From: Dipylidium caninum
Lineage: Eukaryota; Platyhelminthes; Cestoda; Cyclophyllidea; Dipylidiidae
Assembly (NCBI GenBank): GCA_017562135.1
Contig: QEYB01001334.1
Coordinates: forward strand, 1 to 38,024
Length of the DNA: 38,024 nucleotides
Direction: 5' to 3'
Made by a program: the position numbers and the translations under genes. Below the pieces are notes generated by a model. That model saw nothing but the letters and a program-made list of their open reading frames with translations, ran no database searches and was not told where the DNA came from. The stretch's first letter is position 1; the number at the start of each line of letters is the position of its first letter. Shown in pieces: positions 34,950-38,024 of the stretch.

Positions 34950-35335
34950 AGTTTGTAATTCGTCCGCTTATTTTGTTTCTTTTTCGTGTTACTCTGCCTT
35001 CCCCTCTTCCTCTCCCCCACTCGTCTTCCCTGCTTCCTATCCTCCTCCGTTTTCGTGCCCCCGTTTTCAATGTCGGCTTCCATTTCTGTTGCCACGCCTC
35101 CTCTTCCAACCTCTCTCCATTTCCGTTTCCAACTCCGTTTGCGTTTCTCTACTTCCACCGCTATTTCCATCTCTCTTGAGCTGTGGTCCTCCACTCGCCA
35201 CTTTATCTCGGTTTCTGCTGAGCAAATTGACTCTGATTCGATCTCATCTTTAGCCCCAAATCTCCTCGGCCATTCCACTCTCATTCGCCAGTTTTGCGAC
35301 GCTGCCACTTCCACCAGCCACAAAAGCCACCTCTT
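34950..35335. other. Pyrimidine-rich low-complexity stretch
   Basis: The + strand is TTCC/CTCC/TTTCC-rich with imperfect repeats. This produces a Lys/Glu/Arg-rich frame on the - strand (34838-35323) that I judge to be a composition artefact. Confidence 0.5.
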
Positions 35336-38024
35336 GGGCCCCCATGTGACGCGGAAATATTTTTGAGATTCTTGTAATTCTCAGTCGCTAGGCTCCATTC
35401 CCTCCAGAAAAACTGCAAGCCTCGTGGCCCAACATGACACAGCAACTCGTCCCTAATCGCCCCCCCAAATCTAGCATCCCCTCACTATGAGATAAAGGGT
35501 GACGAGACAGGCAGGATTAAGTGAAGGTAGGGGATTGCAGAAATCATGCTTAAGAATCAAAATTCTTTAAGCCTAAGTACTGTAACATCAAGTTCAGGGT
35601 AGGAAAGCCAATGCGTCTCATGCGACTGTCCAACATCTCTACGAACTACGTCAGCTAGGCAGATGTCTCCACGCGTTGACATGCATAAAATTGGACGACG
35701 AAAAGACGCACGCGATGCGGCCTGGCAGAAGGCTGCTGCTTGAACGCTACTCTTATCATTAAACTGCGCCTCGTGATTGTGAGCGAAGTTTGGTCGAATT
35801 GCGAGAGCAGTTACAATTCCACTAACCATTTCCTATCAGGCCGCCTGGCTTACGCGGAACGTCGTCAGAGGCTTGGACTGAGGCTTATGTGGTGTAATTG
35901 GCGACATGTGCTTGACCGGTTGAGGGGTAGGAGCCTTGAAACCTCTCATCCCCAGCACCCTCCTTTTTCATTACCTGCTTTCGGACCCACGAAGATCTGT
36001 TGCATGTCCAGAGTACAATCCAACTTAACGTCGTCTTCGGAGCCTACGCGGAAACACTTCAAGCTGGCCTAGCTTTTCCTTTTCTGTATGTAATGTGAAC
36101 AGCGCATGCCACCCAGAGTTTGTGGTTCCCAATTCAGTCTATTCGACCGCACGAAGAGTCCACGGCAGGAAGGGTAGAGGAAGAAGTGTGAGTAGAGTTG
36201 GTAGATGACGGTTGTTGAACGACGAGAATATCAGTGCCTACCCGAGTGCACCGTCGTTCCGAGCAATTTTTTGTGTCGCTCGTCAAGGGTGTCGCCATTC
36301 CATGACATCCTCTCGATAACGACGCGAACTTACACGGTTCACAGTCTGACCTGAACGGAATTGTCAAACGCGAGACCGTTGCTGTAAGGCGCACATTGCC
36401 TAAAATAACATGAGGCTGCGAGACCCTTCGTCGCGCTAATGCGGAGTTGATTTAAAGGAAAGCGAGTTATTAACTGGGCGGGGGGGGGGTGGGAGACAAA
36501 TCGCCGAATGTTCGCAAAATGCAAGGAGAGCCGGAGACTCTCTCATTCCACTCTGGCAAACTTATGATGTATGCGGTCAAAGCAGAGTTCGCCCAACCTC
36601 AGTTGAATGCCCAAAAATTCCTCTGTTGTCTGGATGGAGGACATCGACCTTACTCGACGATTGAAAAGAGACCAGTGTGGAAGAGTGTGTGAGTACTAAT
36701 TTGCCAATCATTTCATCCGCCTGATTTCTTAAAACGTCTCATTCCATAAACTGGTTCATGGGTGGGGATGAGATCTATGGAGGAGGTGGAGGGCGCTTAG
36801 CCGACATACTTCACATCGTAATCACTTTCGTTTACCTTAAAGAAAAGATACCTTTTTCGTGGGTTTATCATTTTCCTCTGGCCCTATTTTGTGCGCAGAA
36901 TTTGTTCGCACCCACGATCTGATAGGTCGGTTGAAACCGCTGGAATACGACGAAGACTGACACTCTTTGGTTTGTTAACTCTTCGGGGCGGTGGTTGTTT
37001 TTATTGGGGAGAGATTGCGACAGTAGAAGGTTTCGTCAATGGCTAACTTCGGGGAAAATGCTGGTCAGCGAGGTACGCACTCGCGCACAAAATTGCGAGG
37101 ATAGTCACCCCGTATCACTTTTCTCAACTGATTTATACAGCTTTATGGTGAGTCCACTTCGCCTGCAACGCGTCCACCGAATGATGTTTGTTTGCTTCGC
37201 GCTCACCTAACTGCCATTCATCACCCACTTGATGCCTGCTCGGCACGCAGACCGACTTCCCCACGGTTGACCATCCGTCCCGCTTGGGTTGGCATGCTTT
37301 TCCTCGCTCCCTTGATCGCCTGCCAAATACTTTGCATCCCTCCAATGCACTAAGTCGACTCGAGTGATGCTATCTTGGGAATTGAGACAGCCAAACCAGT
37401 ATTTCTGCGCACCGAGAGGAATAAAATCATGCTTGACAAGCCCGAGGTCCTCACCTATAAGATTCCCACGCACAGATTGGTTTTCTCTCGTTTGTCCACG
37501 ATAAGCTTTATGGTGGTTGTGTGGAAATGAGTGGACAGTTTGAGAGAGAGAACAGTCAATTGTTGGCTAGCCTTAAGTCATCAAGTTCGCCCTGAGTTGC
37601 GACAGCATACTTCTAAGTTAGCCCACGTTTACTGTGAATGAAGTGAAAAGAAGTGCTTCAAGTTAATGGCGCATTATTAAATTGGCTTTAGCGACAACCG
37701 CGTACACCTAGCAACCAAGTCTTGGAGGACAAAACGCGCGGAATCCAGAGTATTAGACACATGCAGTGGTAGCGTATATTTGCGAGAAGCGAGATGAAAT
37801 GAATGTGGTTTGGTAGTTGACGTACCCTCATCAAAGACATCCTCAACCCCACCATTCAAGGCCCTACGCTATGGGAAACGGTTGTACCCAGCGCACGTTG
37901 AAGAAGTCAAGAAGGGTCTTTTCGTGCTCTATGGCTCCCTGACGGGGTGAGGGTTGCACCACGGACCAACGGTTAGTCGTGCAAACAAGTGAGAGCCAGT
38001 CCGTACTTCTCGGCCAGTCTAATG
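35336..38024. other. Gene-free stretch to the window end
   Basis: No family exon and no recognisable domain on either strand. A G run with one T interruption lies at 36480-36493. The reading frames present are short and mutually overlapping. Confidence 0.4.

Noticed and set aside
34838..35323. Lys/Glu/Arg-rich - strand frame resembling a coiled coil
   Set aside because: Explained by the pyrimidine-rich low-complexity + strand; it also overlaps exon 3 of relic F.

Overview
The window reads as nuclear DNA of an animal. Coding sequence is split into short exons bounded by GT-AG (once GC-AG) splice sites, with TATA-containing promoters, microsatellites and long gene-poor stretches. I see no bacterial operons, tRNA or rRNA genes and no CRISPR. 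The short introns and the CT/CA-rich simple repeats would fit a parasitic flatworm such as a cestode, but I cannot prove the taxon from sequence alone.

The dominant content is one multigene family that I do not recognise by name. Its unit is a six-exon cassette (called exons 2-7 here) of about 660 nt, or about 220 codons. Intron phases are 1-0-1-1-0-1-1, so the cassette begins and ends in phase 1. Hallmarks are 'ESRIV-GPI-STF-L-F-LPG' (exon 2), 'SDCHAEVQM-G' and 'SWI' (exon 4), 'ETVTVTCRY' (exon 5) and 'NFTI-V-R-GPVDYLGCLYG' (exon 7). The cysteine/tryptophan spacing of exons 5-7 suggests an immunoglobulin-like fold (inference).

Two copies look like real genes. On the + strand (14337-17493), one cassette is framed by a signal-peptide exon, a Ser/Pro-containing stalk exon and a hydrophobic C-terminal exon. 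On the - strand (29772-25690), the same flanking exons enclose two successive cassettes, giving about 545 residues. Both genes share a promoter motif plus TATA box. Each carries one apparent single-base indel in an otherwise intact frame.

Around them lie damaged copies: three + strand cassettes at 1-5144 with intact splice sites but many 1-nt indels; a + strand relic split into 19802-20600 and 23779-24046 by about 3.2 kb of unrelated DNA; and a - strand relic at 34184-34904. The array is therefore + strand on the left and - strand on the right, tail to tail near 25 kb.

The rest (about 5.9-14.2, 17.5-19.8, 20.6-23.8, 24.1-25.5, 30-34 and 35-38 kb) holds microsatellites, a dispersed repeat pair (about 7.3-7.7 and 30.7-31.0 kb), a local CT-rich block repeat and no gene I can support.

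If the two genes are expressed, their products should be secreted or surface-anchored ectodomain proteins. The arrayed, duplicating and decaying layout is typical of fast-evolving surface or recognition families, but function is unknown.
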